Shown: piece after piece, positions 55,402 through 63,139 of the stretch
Layout of the letters: each line of letters starts with the position of its first letter
How positions within the stretch are numbered: position 1 is the first letter of the stretch
Assembly (NCBI RefSeq): GCF_002177135.1
Contig: NZ_MWPH01000003.1
Span: 1-64,000, forward strand
Origin: Natronolimnobius baerhuensis
GTDB lineage: Archaea; Halobacteriota; Halobacteria; Halobacteriales; Natrialbaceae
Direction: 5' to 3'
Length of the DNA stretch: 64,000 bases
Made by a program: the position numbers and the translations under genes
Notes under the pieces: model-generated
The model's input: only the letters and a program-made list of their open reading frames with translations
Database searches by the model: none
What the model was told of the DNA's origin: nothing

Positions 55402-57468
55402 GTGTCGAAGCAGGTCCAGCAGGTCGAGACAATATTCTGCCACGAAACGGGCGACGACTACCTCGTCGTCGTCCAGCGCGACGGCAAGCGACTGTTCCGG
55501 GCAAAGCTCGGGCTTTCCGAGACCTCGGCCGGTCCCCGACCCGCCAAATTCCGGCTCAAAGACGGCTCGAGCGAGGAGCCTCGCCAACCCGACGAGTTCG
55601 TCGAACTCGCCCGGCGCGCCAAACGCATTCGCATTTCGGAGCAAACCTCTCGGACCGGCCGAGACGAACTGATCGAAATGTTCGAAGGGTACCAACTCGA
55701 GGACAAGGCAACAGCCGTTCGGACCTGCCGGTACTGCGCCTCCGCGGGTCGGTACTCGCCGATCACCACCGAGACGGCAGTCAAAGACGATCAGGACTGG
55801 ATCTGCCAGGACTGCGCTCGCCAGGAACTCGAGCGCCAACTCTCCTATTCGGGCAGCGGGAAGGTCACCGGCGCAGCGAAGGATCGACTCGAGGATCTCA
55901 TGATGGAGGTCCAGGACTTAGAACGGATCGTCAACCTGCTAAAGGGACAACTCGATCCCGATTTGACGAAGTTCGATACGATTTCGGCGACGACCGACGA
56001 GGTCGATCCCGTCCGAATCGACTCGCTCAATTTGCACCCGGGACTGCAGGGACTGCTCGAGGATCGATTCGAAACACTGCTGCCGGTCCAGAGTCTGGCG
56101 GTTGACCACGGCTTGTTCGACGGGGACGACCAGATGGTGGTCTCCGCGACGGCGACCGGGAAGACGCTGGTCGGCGAGATGACCGGGATTGATCGCGTGC
56201 TTAACGGGAAGGGGAAGATGCTGTTTCTCGTTCCCCTCGTTGCACTCGCGAACCAGAAATACGAGGACTTTCAGGACGAATACGGCCACCTCGTGGACGT
56301 CTCGATCCGCGTCGGCGCAAGCCGAATTACGGACGACGGCAACCAGTTCGATCCCAACGCCGACGTGATCGTCGGCACCTACGAAGGGATCGATCACGCC
56401 CTGCGGACGGGCAAGGACATGGGCGACATCGGGACCGTCGTCATCGACGAGGTTCACACGCTCAAAGAGGACGAACGGGGCCACCGCCTCGACGGGCTCA
56501 TTTCGCGGCTCAAGTACACCTGCGAGCAGCGGGCGAAACGCCGCGATGACTACGGCGGCGCACAGTGGATCTACCTCTCTGCAACCGTCGGCAATCCCGA
56601 GCAACTCGCCGCAACGCTCGAGTCAACGCTTATCGAGTTCGAGGAGCGCCCCGTGCCAATCGAGCGCCACGTCACCTTCGCAGACGGCCAGGAAAAACTC
56701 CGTATCGAGAACAAACTCGTCAGACGCGAGTTCGACACCGAATCCTCGAAGGGGTATCGCGGGCAGACGATTATCTTCACGAACTCCCGAAGACGGTGCC
56801 ACGAGATTTCCCGGAAACTCGAGTATTCATCAGCGCCGTATCACGCGGGACTTGATTACAAACGTCGCAAACGAGTCGAACGCCAGTTCGGCGAGCAAGA
56901 TCTCGCCGCCGTCGTGACGACTGCCGCACTCGCCGCCGGTGTTGACTTCCCGGCCTCGCAAGTCGTCTTCGACTCACTGGCGATGGGAATCGAGTGGCTC
57001 TCGGTCCAGGAGTTCCACCAGATGCTCGGCCGTGCGGGCCGTCCGGATTATCACGACAAAGGGACCGTCTACGTGCTGGTCGAACCCGATTGTGCGTATC
57101 ACAACTCCATGGAGATGAGCGAGGACGAAGTCGCGTTCAAACTCCTCAAAGGCGATATGGAGTCGGTGATGACCCACTACGACGAAGATGCAGCCATCGA
57201 GGAGACGCTGGCAAACGTCACCGTCGGCGGCAAAGCCGCAAAAGCGCTCAACGACCGCATGCTCGGAGAAGTCCCGACGAAACACGCCGTCGGGAAGCTC
57301 TTGCAGTATGAGTTCATCGACGGCCTCGAGCCGACACCCCTTGGAAAGGTCGTCACGCGTCACTTCCTGAATCCAGGCGAGGCGTTCTCGCTCATCGACG
57401 GCATCCGCAAGGACGCCCATCCGTACGAACTCATCGCGGAGATCGAACTGCGCGACGAGGACCTGTAG
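55402..57468 (+). CDS. Second Ski2-like DEAD/DEAH-box helicase with zinc finger
   Basis: This 688-residue protein has a novel N-terminal region: a beta-rich part, then a four-cysteine zinc-finger-like segment (CRYCASAG and CQDCA) before the helicase core. Core motifs are Walker A ATATGKT, Walker B DEVH, SATVGNPEQL, TNSRRRCHEI and QMLGRAGRPDYHD. A GTG start at 55402 (VSKQVQQVETIF) is preferred to the more distant in-frame alternatives. A DNA- or RNA-remodelling role is expected, but the precise one is unknown. Confidence 0.85.
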   Translation: MSKQVQQVETIFCHETGDDYLVVVQRDGKRLFRAKLGLSETSAGPRPAKFRLKDGSSEEPRQPDEFVELARRAKRIRISEQTSRTGRDELIEMFEGYQLEDKATAVRTCRYCASAGRYSPITTETAVKDDQDWICQDCARQELERQLSYSGSGKVTGAAKDRLEDLMMEVQDLERIVNLLKGQLDPDLTKFDTISATTDEVDPVRIDSLNLHPGLQGLLEDRFETLLPVQSLAVDHGLFDGDDQMVVSATATGKTLVGEMTGIDRVLNGKGKMLFLVPLVALANQKYEDFQDEYGHLVDVSIRVGASRITDDGNQFDPNADVIVGTYEGIDHALRTGKDMGDIGTVVIDEVHTLKEDERGHRLDGLISRLKYTCEQRAKRRDDYGGAQWIYLSATVGNPEQLAATLESTLIEFEERPVPIERHVTFADGQEKLRIENKLVRREFDTESSKGYRGQTIIFTNSRRRCHEISRKLEYSSAPYHAGLDYKRRKRVERQFGEQDLAAVVTTAALAAGVDFPASQVVFDSLAMGIEWLSVQEFHQMLGRAGRPDYHDKGTVYVLVEPDCAYHNSMEMSEDEVAFKLLKGDMESVMTHYDEDAAIEETLANVTVGGKAAKALNDRMLGEVPTKHAVGKLLQYEFIDGLEPTPLGKVVTRHFLNPGEAFSLIDGIRKDAHPYELIAEIELRDEDL

Positions 57469-57507
57469 CACGGGGAGGAATCGTTTCTCGAGGGGTTCGC
57501 GTCGGCG

Positions 57508-57762
57508 TCAGGGGACAAATGCAACGCCAAACAGCGAGAGCAAGATCACCAGTAGCGAGCCGGGGACGCCGCCGATAGCGACGATTGCGAGTGCAATTGG
57601 TGTCACGGCGACCTGCAACCCGAATATCGCCTGTGCGAGAAACAAGACGAGCAGTCCGACTGCAGCGTTGACGATAAACGGACGAACCGTCTGGATGATC
57701 GTCGACGCACCGAGGACGACCACCAACACGAGGATCAGGAGGAGGATCTCGAGGCCGGTCAT
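57508..57762 (-). CDS. BofA-family small membrane protein
   Basis: This 84-residue, very hydrophobic protein shows MTGLEILLLILVLVVVLGAS, then RPFIVNAAVGLLVLFLAQAIFG. It matches the pro-sigmaK-processing inhibitor BofA-like family of short membrane proteins, whose role outside spore formers is unknown. The start at 57762 is natural. It converges with the helicase gene, 39 bases apart. Confidence 0.8.
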   Translation of the reverse strand: MTGLEILLLILVLVVVLGASTIIQTVRPFIVNAAVGLLVLFLAQAIFGLQVAVTPIALAIVAIGGVPGSLLVILLSLFGVAFVP

Positions 57763-57923
57763 AGACGACCTGGGAGTAGTCACTGCACCTACTTACACTG
57801 CTCGCACAGTTGCGCGCTGTGACAGTGTCGACAAGACGGCTCACGAGGGCCGTTTGCGTGATCCGAACCGGACCGCCTGCACTCGTGTCGAGTCCGCCAC
57901 ATGCTCTGGTCCAGAACGAAACC

Positions 57924-57932
57924 CTTTATATG
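57924..57932 (+). promoter_or_regulatory. TATA promoter of tRNA-Pro
   Basis: CTTTATATG lies about 25-32 bases before the first tRNA base, the expected archaeal spacing for a start near the 5' end. Confidence 0.55.
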
Positions 57933-57955
57933 TTCCACGCGCAAGCGATAGGTAC

Positions 57956-58028
57956 GGGATCGTGGGTTAGCCTGGTATACTTCGGGCCTTGGGTGCCCGT
58001 GACCCCGGTTCAAATCCGGGCGATCCCA
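57956..58028 (+). tRNA. tRNA-Pro (anticodon TGG)
   Basis: The 73-base sequence folds fully. The acceptor GGGATCG pairs with CGATCCC, the anticodon stem CGGGC pairs with GCCCG around the loop CTTGGGT (anticodon TGG, codon CCA), and the T arm CCCGG/CCGGG encloses TTCAAAT. No intron is seen and CCA is not encoded. Its 3' end is the insertion target (attL) of the element to the right and is still intact. Confidence 0.93.
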
Positions 58029-58030
58029 TA
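58016..58030. other. attL: tRNA-Pro 3' end
   Basis: CCGGGCGATCCCATA at the tRNA 3' end recurs identically at 62928-62942. A longer near match is found at 63035-63051. The repeated sequence marks the left boundary of the integrated element, and the tRNA stays functional. Confidence 0.75.
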
Positions 58031-58093
58031 GCGAGATTAAGCGTTTCGGTGGGTTTTACCCGTTGTTGCTATTTCCTCCAGAGCTGTTGCTCC

Positions 58094-58117
58094 CGACCCA
58101 CCCACCGACCCACCCAG
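58094..58117. repeat. Tandem 12-base repeats near the rep gene
   Basis: Two adjacent copies CGACCCACCCAC and CGACCCACCCAG (11 of 12 bases alike) lie upstream of the rep cluster, within the 230-base segment after the tRNA. They could be Rep-binding iterons. Nearby 58050-58060 holds GGGT-TTT-ACCC. The rest of 58029-58257 shows no gene. Confidence 0.4.
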
Positions 58118-58257
58118 ACCGACGCGGGGCCCTTCAATGGGTCCCGCGAGGTCTATTGGCCGTTTGATCCCTGCCAATTCGTCCCTGCGTCTGTACTTTA
58201 CAGTCTCAGTGATGATGCGACAGATCTCGAAGTAAGGGCGGCCCTGGAGGGGGTTCG

Positions 58258-58620
58258 ATGACGGATTGGAGTCAGTACTTGGCGTACAAGTGCCGGCACT
58301 GTCGCGAGGACTGCATCAATCCGCGCAACTCTGAATTCTCTCGCGATCGCGAGTGCCGGACTTGTGGAGCTGTTCCTGAGTTGGAGGACGCAGAAGAGAT
58401 CGACTCCTACCAGCTCGATGCATTCGACACCCCAAGCGAGGGAGAGTCGGCGATCGCCCGGAGCGCGCGCGGTGCCAACGCGCGCGCTCAGATCGCTGAC
58501 CGCCGGAAGCGGGGGCTTGCCCCCGACCCGGAAGCCCGAGCGCACAGCGCGCCCCGTGGGCGCGCAAATCGTGTGCGGTGCGGTGAGCAGTTGACGTTTG
58601 ATGAGGTGGAGGGACAATGA
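58258..58620 (+). CDS. Zinc-ribbon protein of the element
   Basis: The first 43 of 120 residues contain four cysteines (CRHCREDC and CRTCGAV), which form a likely zinc ribbon. The remainder is acidic, then Arg/Ala-rich. It overlaps rep by four bases, so it is translationally coupled to it. In haloarchaeal small replicons such proteins sit beside rep and may help replication or control copy number. No direct function can be shown. Confidence 0.6.
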   Translation: MTDWSQYLAYKCRHCREDCINPRNSEFSRDRECRTCGAVPELEDAEEIDSYQLDAFDTPSEGESAIARSARGANARAQIADRRKRGLAPDPEARAHSAPRGRANRVRCGEQLTFDEVEGQ

Positions 58621-59954
58621 GTCGGCACACCGATGCATCCACCGCTATCGGGAACGCCGACCTAGAGGATGCTGTCTCTCGGCCTTCCAAGACTAACTGT
58701 ACAACCGGCGATAGAGACACTAAGAACGCGATTCCCGATTCGTGGCACACCTACTGGTGGCAAGAAAAGAACGAGATTGTAGATGACTTTATCGCGACCC
58801 GACCTAGTCGGGCTGCGCGTCCGATCTCTGTCCGAGACGACCAGAAGCTTCGCGAGGAATGCACAACCGAACGCCATGCCGGTGGCCGCCGAGCAAAGAC
58901 CTGGAGTAGCGTACTGAACGAGTTTCTCGACTGGTACAACGGCTATCGACACGCGCATCTCATCTTCACCGATCCTGACGGCAACGAAGTACGCACGCAG
59001 ATGCCGAACTCGCACCAACCACGGTATGGAAACAAGTACTACGCCCGGCTGAAGGCCCTCGAACGCCAGATGGTTCGCGAGTACGACGATCTCCATATTG
59101 CCATGCTAACGTTCACTGGGTCGACGAAGAACGACAATGGTGGCTGGCGCTGTCCAGCTGATCACCTCCGCGACGTCGTGGACTCATGGCGACCGAATCG
59201 AGGACGAGGTGTCTACCACGCGCTGCGTAGTTCCCTCGACGGAATGGAGTGGGAATATGGGCTCGTTGTCGAGAAGCACAAATCCGGATATGGTCACGTT
59301 CACTGTGCAGTCTTCATTGATGGCGAAGTGAATGAGTCTGATTTTCATCCGGCGATCGACGCACACCTCCGTCAGTGCGAGATTGCTCATCGAGATGCCC
59401 ACAACTACCATGCTGACGACGAATCCGCGCGACCAATTTCGATTCGTTCCGTTGACCCGAACCTCGACTCGGACGAGCTCGATAGCAATAGAGACGACGT
59501 AGTCGGGAATGTTGGCAGTTATATTGGCGAGTACATCGGTGCATATGGTGAGCCGTTGTTCGATCGCGGCCTCGACGAGCTGCAATTCCGCGCAGCCGTC
59601 TGGGCAACTGGTACACAAGTCGTTCGATTCAGTGAGGGTGCGAACGAACTGATCCAGCGTGAACGTGACGATCGTGATGATGAAGAAGAAATTCTAGTGC
59701 CAAACCCAGAGTTCGACCCAGATAAGCATGCAAACCCGGAAAGTGATGTGCTGCCGTTCGAGGTCGTCAATCCAGGTTGGTCAATTACTGCAGTTGGTCG
59801 CGTTGATCAGGACGGAGAAGAACGACATGACGTAACTCGGTCTGGCGTAGTGTTTACTACAATCGAAGATGCTCGGCACCTAGATCCACCGAATACACAG
59901 CCAAGTACACCACCACAGCCAAAATACAACACAACAACGCTGGACAACTATTGA
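58617..59954 (+). CDS. Rolling-circle replication initiator (HUH Rep)
   Basis: This 445-residue protein has RCR motifs. Motif I is LTFTGST near residue 165. Motif II is the metal-binding HVH at 227-229 in SGYGHVHCAVFIDG. Motif III has several tyrosines in SYIGEYIGAYG (Tyr302, 306 and 310), one being the likely nicking residue. It should nick the double-strand origin and start rolling-circle replication. Similar Rep proteins are found in haloarchaeal plasmids and pleolipoviruses. The C-terminus (from about 370) is low-complexity and polar. Starts overlap the zinc-ribbon gene. Confidence 0.85.
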   Translation: MSRHTDASTAIGNADLEDAVSRPSKTNCTTGDRDTKNAIPDSWHTYWWQEKNEIVDDFIATRPSRAARPISVRDDQKLREECTTERHAGGRRAKTWSSVLNEFLDWYNGYRHAHLIFTDPDGNEVRTQMPNSHQPRYGNKYYARLKALERQMVREYDDLHIAMLTFTGSTKNDNGGWRCPADHLRDVVDSWRPNRGRGVYHALRSSLDGMEWEYGLVVEKHKSGYGHVHCAVFIDGEVNESDFHPAIDAHLRQCEIAHRDAHNYHADDESARPISIRSVDPNLDSDELDSNRDDVVGNVGSYIGEYIGAYGEPLFDRGLDELQFRAAVWATGTQVVRFSEGANELIQRERDDRDDEEEILVPNPEFDPDKHANPESDVLPFEVVNPGWSITAVGRVDQDGEERHDVTRSGVVFTTIEDARHLDPPNTQPSTPPQPKYNTTTLDNY

Positions 59955-60027
59955 GGCCAGTTTCCAGTGGTTTCTGTTCCACTGAGACGAGACTGGTATT
60001 TATAATCCAGCAGTGTGAGTGACAACT

Positions 60028-60249
60028 ATGTCGGAATTTCCGGAAACGAAAGAGGTTCCTTGCCCATTTTGTGACGATACTGTTGAGATTGAGCTGATCG
60101 ATCCTGAACGTGGTGAGTACGAGGAAGTACCCCCGGATGGTCACTTCTGTGGTGATGAACCTAATATGGTTGAGATCAGCGGTAACGAAGATCGTGACCC
60201 TGCCCCAGAATTATCTTCAGAACCACCAAGACCGCCTGAAGAAAGATAG
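60028..60249 (+). CDS. Small zinc-binding protein
   Basis: This 73-residue protein has CPFC at residues 12-15 and a later HFC, a likely Cys2His-Cys zinc site, and ends with a Pro/Glu/Arg-rich tail. A TATTTATAAT block at 59998-60007 places transcription near the ATG at 60028, supporting this start over the GTG at 60019. It is downstream of rep and faces the AT-rich gene. Role unknown. Confidence 0.6.
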   Translation: MSEFPETKEVPCPFCDDTVEIELIDPERGEYEEVPPDGHFCGDEPNMVEISGNEDRDPAPELSSEPPRPPEER

Positions 60250-61122
60250 TTATCCTATATTCTGAAGTGAGGCTTTTCTAGCTGATTCACCATCGTCGTT
60301 GATCCAAATTGGTGAATCAAATAGGTCGCTCACGTCCTTTGTTTCTTCGACAAAGACCGTTCGTACTGGGAATTCCTCCGTGTATTCATCACCATAGACA
60401 TCTTCATAACTCACCTTGAATTGAATATATACTATTTCTATCCCATCCTCTTTTAAATATTCCAGTAGTTTACTGAAGACTATTATTCCGGGCTCACCAC
60501 CATTTCCATTAATAATATCTCTCACGGATTTATTTTTATTCGAAAAATCCACCCGGTATTCAAATCGACCACTGGAACCTTCCCGTAATATTCCTCCAGA
60601 AGGATTCATACCAGAACCTTTGACATCATTATTTTTGTATATTCCAGATGGTTGTGTTTCCAATGGTGGAACGGACGAATTAGAAATTAGTTGTGGTATC
60701 TCTGTGTCGGTTGCAGTATTAACCCCTAATTCGGGTATGCATATATCCGCCTGGAATTTTATATTATACGCTGTCCCTTCACCAATATTTTCGAGTTTAA
60801 AGGACACGAGACTATGCTTGCCAAGGGCTTCGAAATCGTTAATTTGACGAAGAACTGGTCTTGAACGGGCCCGTTGATGTTTAATTTGCTGCTGTTGATG
60901 CTTGATTAGTTTCTCATTCTGTTTAATAGTCCCAAAAGTAAACCATGCTAACATTAATGTTCCAAATGCACCCATTGCACTCGCAATGACACTCATATTT
61001 TGGACTGATACCCATCCAGCGAATTCATTCAGTATTATTAAAGATAATAGAATAGCGAAAGACAAAAACATCAAATTTGCAGAAATCTCATATGCCTTCT
61101 TTATGATTTTACCTACGTCCAT
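60250..61122 (-). CDS. AT-rich hypothetical membrane protein (possible accessory gene)
   Basis: This 290-residue protein has two hydrophobic helices at about residues 15-32 and 43-66, a Gln/Lys/His coiled stretch (KQNEKLIKHQQQQIKHQR) and a beta-rich soluble C-terminal domain. Its base composition and basic character are unlike the host's genes, pointing to foreign origin. It follows the repressor gene by two bases on the same strand, so the two are probably cotranscribed. Roles in immunity or phage defence are possible, but nothing in the sequence proves it. Confidence 0.65.
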   Translation of the reverse strand: MDVGKIIKKAYEISANLMFLSFAILLSLIILNEFAGWVSVQNMSVIASAMGAFGTLMLAWFTFGTIKQNEKLIKHQQQQIKHQRARSRPVLRQINDFEALGKHSLVSFKLENIGEGTAYNIKFQADICIPELGVNTATDTEIPQLISNSSVPPLETQPSGIYKNNDVKGSGMNPSGGILREGSSGRFEYRVDFSNKNKSVRDIINGNGGEPGIIVFSKLLEYLKEDGIEIVYIQFKVSYEDVYGDEYTEEFPVRTVFVEETKDVSDLFDSPIWINDDGESARKASLQNIG

Positions 61123-61124
61123 TT

Positions 61125-61466
61125 TTATCCATTCCTCTCTGGATTGATTGACCAGTCATCATTCTCGGGCAGTACTCTTCCTTCAAGGAATTCCATACCT
61201 TCTTCTGTGATTTTATATCTACCTCTTCCAGTCTTTTTGACGTAGCTCGCTGCTTGTAGAGTGTTCAATCGGCGAGAAATTGCTTCTCTAGATTTATCTG
61301 TGTTATCTGCTATGATTTTCGGAGACAGAATAAGCCCCCTACCTAATGCATCCATTATCTGAAGATCAGTTTCTGTCATCCAATCTGGCTGCTTTAATAC
61401 TCGGAACGACCCGATCTCAATCCAATCATCGGGGTCAGTGTCTTCAAACAGATCTTCATCACTCAT
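61125..61466 (-). CDS. PhiH1-type winged-helix repressor
   Basis: This 113-residue protein has a winged helix-turn-helix: LQIMDALGRG, SREAISRRLNTLQAA as recognition helix and a wing with GRGRYKITEEGMEFLEG. Haloarchaeal PhiH1-like repressors have the same shape and control lysogeny in phage PhiH. The start codon is at 61466, divergent from the integrase, separated by a palindrome at 61520-61535. A TTTTTAGG element on the minus strand (61489-61496) would make the transcript leaderless. Confidence 0.8.
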   Translation of the reverse strand: MSDEDLFEDTDPDDWIEIGSFRVLKQPDWMTETDLQIMDALGRGLILSPKIIADNTDKSREAISRRLNTLQAASYVKKTGRGRYKITEEGMEFLEGRVLPENDDWSINPERNG

Positions 61467-61519
61467 TGGGAGATGCTTAACAGTGAACCCTAAAAAGTGA
61501 CTGCCTCTTTTGAGACCGT

Positions 61520-61535
61520 GATCGTGATCACGATC
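61520..61535. promoter_or_regulatory. Perfect 16-base palindromic operator
   Basis: GATCGTGATCACGATC is its own reverse complement. It lies between the repressor gene and the zinc-finger/integrase genes, with extra GTGAT half-sites at 61518-61522 and 61524-61528 and later around 61538 and 61554. A TATA-like GGTTATATT at 61560-61568 follows. This is the natural binding site for the adjacent repressor. Confidence 0.6.
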
Positions 61536-61624
61536 TAGTGATAACGTTTATGTGGTGATGGTTATATTCTCGATATGCGGAACTACCCAGCAGGGTGACG
61601 ATGATTCTGTAGGGAAGTGAAGGA

Positions 61625-61699
61625 GGCCAGCGCTGCAACGCTGGCCCGAGGTGGTTCCATCAGGAATCCATGAGTGGAACCAGTCAGGGGCAAAGCCCC
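61625..61699 (+). repeat. Cluster of three tandem hairpins
   Basis: Stem 1 is 61625-61632 with 61639-61646 (8 bases). Stem 2 is 61652-61659 with 61675-61682 (8 bases, loop 15). Stem 3 is 61687-61691 with 61695-61699 (5 bases, loop AAA). All are perfect. The ATG at 61670 of the small zinc ORF lies in the loop of the second. They may control translation or be recombination arms. Confidence 0.5.
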
Positions 61700-61828
61700 A
61701 ATGAAAGAGACAGGTGCATCGCAGATAACTTCAGTGGGACATGTGTCTGCTGCGGCGATCGAGCTGAAGGAATTGATGCTCAGGGTCCAGCTGCATCGTG
61801 CCGGGATTGCGCTACGAAGCGGTGGTGA
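61670..61828 (+). CDS. Small zinc-finger ORF before integrase
   Basis: A 52-residue frame with CVCCGDRAEG and CRDCA, a likely Cys4 zinc finger, starts at ATG 61670 and ends TGA 61828, seven bases before the GTG of the integrase. An in-frame stop at 61610-61612 closes the upstream side. The position suggests it is cotranscribed with the integrase and could be an excision or regulatory factor. No family is recognised. Confidence 0.6.
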   Translation: MSGTSQGQSPNERDRCIADNFSGTCVCCGDRAEGIDAQGPAASCRDCATKRW

Positions 61829-61834
61829 CCTACT

Positions 61835-62860
61835 GTGGTTGAACCTGAGGAACTCCCTCCACGCGAAGCCTGGCACCGTTACCTCAACGGTCGCCGCACA
61901 GAGCTGACAGAGGAAACTGCGTCGACGTACCACTACCGGCTGAAACTCTTCGCCGAGTGGTGCGAAGACAACGGGATCGAGACGGTTGCTGACCTGAACG
62001 GCTGGGTCCTCGACGAGTACGAGTCCTACCGGGCCGGGCAGGACGTCGCCTCGACGACGCTCCACAACGAGATGGAGACGCTGAAGAACTTCATCGAATA
62101 CCTTGAACGAATCGAGGCCGTCGACGACGATCTTGCCGACCGGGTGAACGTTCCGCACGTTCCCCGCGGCGAACGGTCCCGCGAAACGCGGTTGTCGACC
62201 GACCGCGCGCTCGCGCTGATCCGGCACTACCGCTCGACCGACGCGGTGCACGGGTGTCGACGGCACGCGCTGCTCGAAACGGCGTGGCACACCGGCGCGC
62301 GACTCGGTGGCCTTCGAGCGCTGGATCTCCGCGACTTCAATCGCGAAGAGCAGACGGTCGAGTTCATCCACCGGCCAGAATCGGGAACGGTCCTGAAGAA
62401 TAAGCGCGAGGGCGAACGTGTAGTCGCGCTGAACGAGCGGGTCTGTGAGACGATCGGGACGTACATCCAGACCGATCGGTACGACGTACACGACGACCAC
62501 GGCCGCCAGCCACTATTCTCGTCGCTGCAGGGTCGTCCGAACCCGAACACGATTCGTGTCTGGATGTACCTCGCGACATTCCCCTGTGTCCAGGGCGAGT
62601 GCCCGCACAGGTACGATCCCGATTCCTGCGAGTTCCGGAATCACTCGAAGGCCAGTCAGTGCCCCTCGTCACGTGCTCCGCACCACGTCCGGACGGGTTC
62701 GATCACGTGGCACTGCGATCGAGGTGTCCCCCGCGAGGTGACCGCTGAGCGGGTGAACGCCTCCCAGGACGTGATCGATGAATACTACGACAAAGCCGAG
62801 GAGCGCGACCGGATGGAAAAGCGCCGCCGACCCCACCTTAATAAACTCACCATCGAATAA
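61835..62860 (+). CDS. int: Tyrosine-type integrase
   Basis: This 341-residue recombinase has an N-terminal SAM-like DNA-binding domain (TASTYHYRLKLFAEWC) and the catalytic domain. Catalytic residues are Arg156 (HTGARLGGLRALD), a lysine around 188-190, His283 and Arg286 (HHVRTGS), His293 and the tyrosine 317/318 (DEYYDK). A zinc-like cluster of Cys251, Cys256, His258, Cys265, His270 and Cys276 precedes HxxR. The start is GTG 61835. The gene is next to attR and intact. Confidence 0.88.
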   Translation: MVEPEELPPREAWHRYLNGRRTELTEETASTYHYRLKLFAEWCEDNGIETVADLNGWVLDEYESYRAGQDVASTTLHNEMETLKNFIEYLERIEAVDDDLADRVNVPHVPRGERSRETRLSTDRALALIRHYRSTDAVHGCRRHALLETAWHTGARLGGLRALDLRDFNREEQTVEFIHRPESGTVLKNKREGERVVALNERVCETIGTYIQTDRYDVHDDHGRQPLFSSLQGRPNPNTIRVWMYLATFPCVQGECPHRYDPDSCEFRNHSKASQCPSSRAPHHVRTGSITWHCDRGVPREVTAERVNASQDVIDEYYDKAEERDRMEKRRRPHLNKLTIE

Positions 62861-62920
62861 CGCCATGACAACCGCTAAAACCACTACGTACGCCGCTCTA
62901 CACCGTAAAAACAGCCATAA

Positions 62921-62942
62921 TTCAACCCCGGGCGATCCCATA
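62921..62942. other. attR candidate 1
   Basis: TTCAA, two changed bases, then CCGGGCGATCCCATA repeat the tRNA-Pro 3' end (20 of 22 bases). It is the nearest copy beyond the integrase and thus the likely right end of the element. Confidence 0.65.
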
Positions 62943-63027
62943 TTACTGTCGCGAACAAACTCGTGAGCGACAGTCATTGGAAAAGCGCGGATTTGAATCA
63001 GGGAGTGGAGCAACGCGGAACGACCGT

Positions 63028-63051
63028 GGTTCACAATCCGGGCGATCCCAT
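63028..63051. other. attR candidate 2
   Basis: GGTTCA, one extra base, then AATCCGGGCGATCCCAT match the tRNA-Pro 3' end. It is 110 bases beyond the first copy. It could be the older boundary from an earlier integration or the original chromosomal junction. Confidence 0.6.
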
Positions 63052-63139
63052 CAGTTTTGTCGCAAATACGTTCGCGAGCGATGGCTTTACTCCTCTCCAC
63101 TCGAGTCGAGAAGTCAGCGACGCCACTCGAAGTGAGGGG

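Larger units (their letters stand above)
58029..62942. mobile_element. Integrative RCR plasmid/provirus in tRNA-Pro
   Basis: About 4.9 kb is bounded by tRNA 3'-end repeats. It carries a rolling-circle replication initiator, a PhiH1-type repressor, a tyrosine integrase and small zinc proteins. Part of it (60250-61500) is far more AT-rich than the host. The layout (rep near attL, repressor and integrase near attR) suggests a small integrative plasmid or defective pleolipovirus-like provirus. No capsid or spike genes are seen. Integrase and rep are both full-length, so excision and replication look possible. Confidence 0.8.
62861..63139. other. Intergenic region with tandem att-like repeats
   Basis: No gene is seen. 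The tails after the two tRNA-end copies are also similar to each other (62941-62973 and 63051-63084, sharing TGTCGC, AA, CG and GAGCGA), as if a whole att-plus-flank unit of about 110 bases had been duplicated or two related elements had each left an end. Confidence 0.5.

Noticed and set aside
61575-61598. Seven-codon frame MRNYPAG before the hairpins
   Set aside because: Too short to support, with no ribosome-binding evidence; may be chance.
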